A stretch of 64,000 bases of DNA, taken from positions 45,589-109,588 of the forward strand of contig NZ_VJOO01000008.1 of the NCBI RefSeq assembly GCF_007556755.1. The letters run 5' to 3'. The translations under genes and the position numbers were made by a program. Of the stretch, positions 63,692-64,000 are shown in pieces. Origin of the DNA: Tepidimonas fonticaldi (lineage in GTDB: Bacteria; Pseudomonadota; Gammaproteobacteria; Burkholderiales; Burkholderiaceae_C). Numbering within the stretch: the first letter of the stretch is position 1; every line of letters begins with the position of its first letter. A model generated the notes under the pieces. It made no database searches, was not told where the DNA came from, and saw only the letters and a list, made by a program, of their open reading frames with translations.

Positions 63692-64000
63692 ACCGTCCAC
63701 CTGGGAGCAGTTTTTGGCCGCCGCGCGGCAGGCCGCCCAGCAGCCGACGCCGCTGGAGGCCAGCGGCCGGCTGACGCGGCTGGCCGGTCTGGTGCTGGAG
63801 GCGCAGGGCATCCGCACGCCGGTCGGCTCGCAGTGCATCATCGACCCCAACCCCGATCCGCTCGCCCCCCCCACCGCGACGGAGGCGGCCGTCCTGGCCG
63901 AAGTCGTGGGCTTTTCGGGCGACCGGGCGTTTTTGATGCCGGCCAGCGAAGTCATGGGCCTGGCCCCGGGCGCCCGTGTGCGGCCGCTGCCCCCCTACCG
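63684..64000 (+). CDS. fliI: Flagellum-specific ATPase FliI, N-terminal part
   Basis: The first 105 residues of the export ATPase are visible; the catalytic P-loop domain lies beyond the right edge. The N-domain beta barrel shows GRLTRLAGLVLEAQGIRTPVGSQC and AVLAEVVGFSGDRAFLMPASEVMGLAPGARV, as in FliI proteins. It follows fliH with an 8-base overlap, in the usual fliF-G-H-I order, which supports the call. Confidence 0.95.
   Translation, partial: MAEPSTWEQFLAAARQAAQQPTPLEASGRLTRLAGLVLEAQGIRTPVGSQCIIDPNPDPLAPPTATEAAVLAEVVGFSGDRAFLMPASEVMGLAPGARVRPLPPY

Overview
This is GC-rich chromosomal DNA from a betaproteobacterium, most likely Burkholderiales near the Comamonadaceae. The evidence is gene content and order: thrS-infC-rpmI-rplT-pheS-pheT-ihfA, yibN-grxC-secB-gpsA, a pcm-like/rhodanese/tolC run convergent with waaA, and an aceA with its own operators. 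The genus cannot be fixed from the sequence; a Tepidimonas-like organism is only a guess. I found no rRNA or tRNA gene, insertion sequence, prophage, plasmid gene or CRISPR array.

Layout. Positions 1-3000 hold a cut-off nuclease-like protein and an unrecognised two-gene unit (506-residue protein plus membrane protein). 3-14.7 kb is housekeeping: apaG, pmbA, darP, mogA, a decayed sensor-kinase remnant, cysE, trmJ, suhB, mutS, a pcm-like methyltransferase, a rhodanese and tolC. 14.7-18.6 kb is an envelope sugar operon (phosphomannomutase/phosphoglucomutase, GT4 glycosyltransferase, waaA). 18.7-27 kb is the translation operon, with an ATC start codon for infC and hairpins before thrS and pheS. 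27-37.5 kb holds a RutE-like reductase, isocitrate lyase, NAD and pantothenate synthesis, gpsA/secB/grxC and gpmA. 37.6-39.8 kb has a CtpA-type protease and a MoeB/ThiF-type enzyme. 39.7-45.7 kb is a tight seven-gene minus-strand run: degenerate HD-GYP protein, nudB, endonuclease/phosphatase-family protein, clsB, folE, BLUF blue-light sensor, DUF429 protein.

From 45.8 kb to the right edge everything concerns the flagellum and its glycosylation. Two short flagellin genes flank fliD. Convergent to them is a seven-gene overlapping operon (legB, legC, legG, legI, legH, a PtmE-type guanylyltransferase, legF) that accounts for nearly all of CMP-legionaminic acid synthesis. Divergent from it is a Maf-family protein, the expected flagellin glycosyltransferase, with a C-terminal helical repeat tail. 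Then come fliS and fliT, fliE on the opposite strand, and fliF-fliG-fliH-fliI running off the window. Sigma-28-type promoters of the form TCAAG...CCGATA stand before the first flagellin and before fliS; the latter moves the fliS start downstream.

The most interesting points are the complete legionaminate/flagellin glycosylation island, the coupling of folE to a BLUF photosensor downstream of a catalytically broken HD-GYP gene, the structured leader ahead of thrS, and the paired palindromes over the aceA promoter. I saw no clearly undescribed defence or mobile system.
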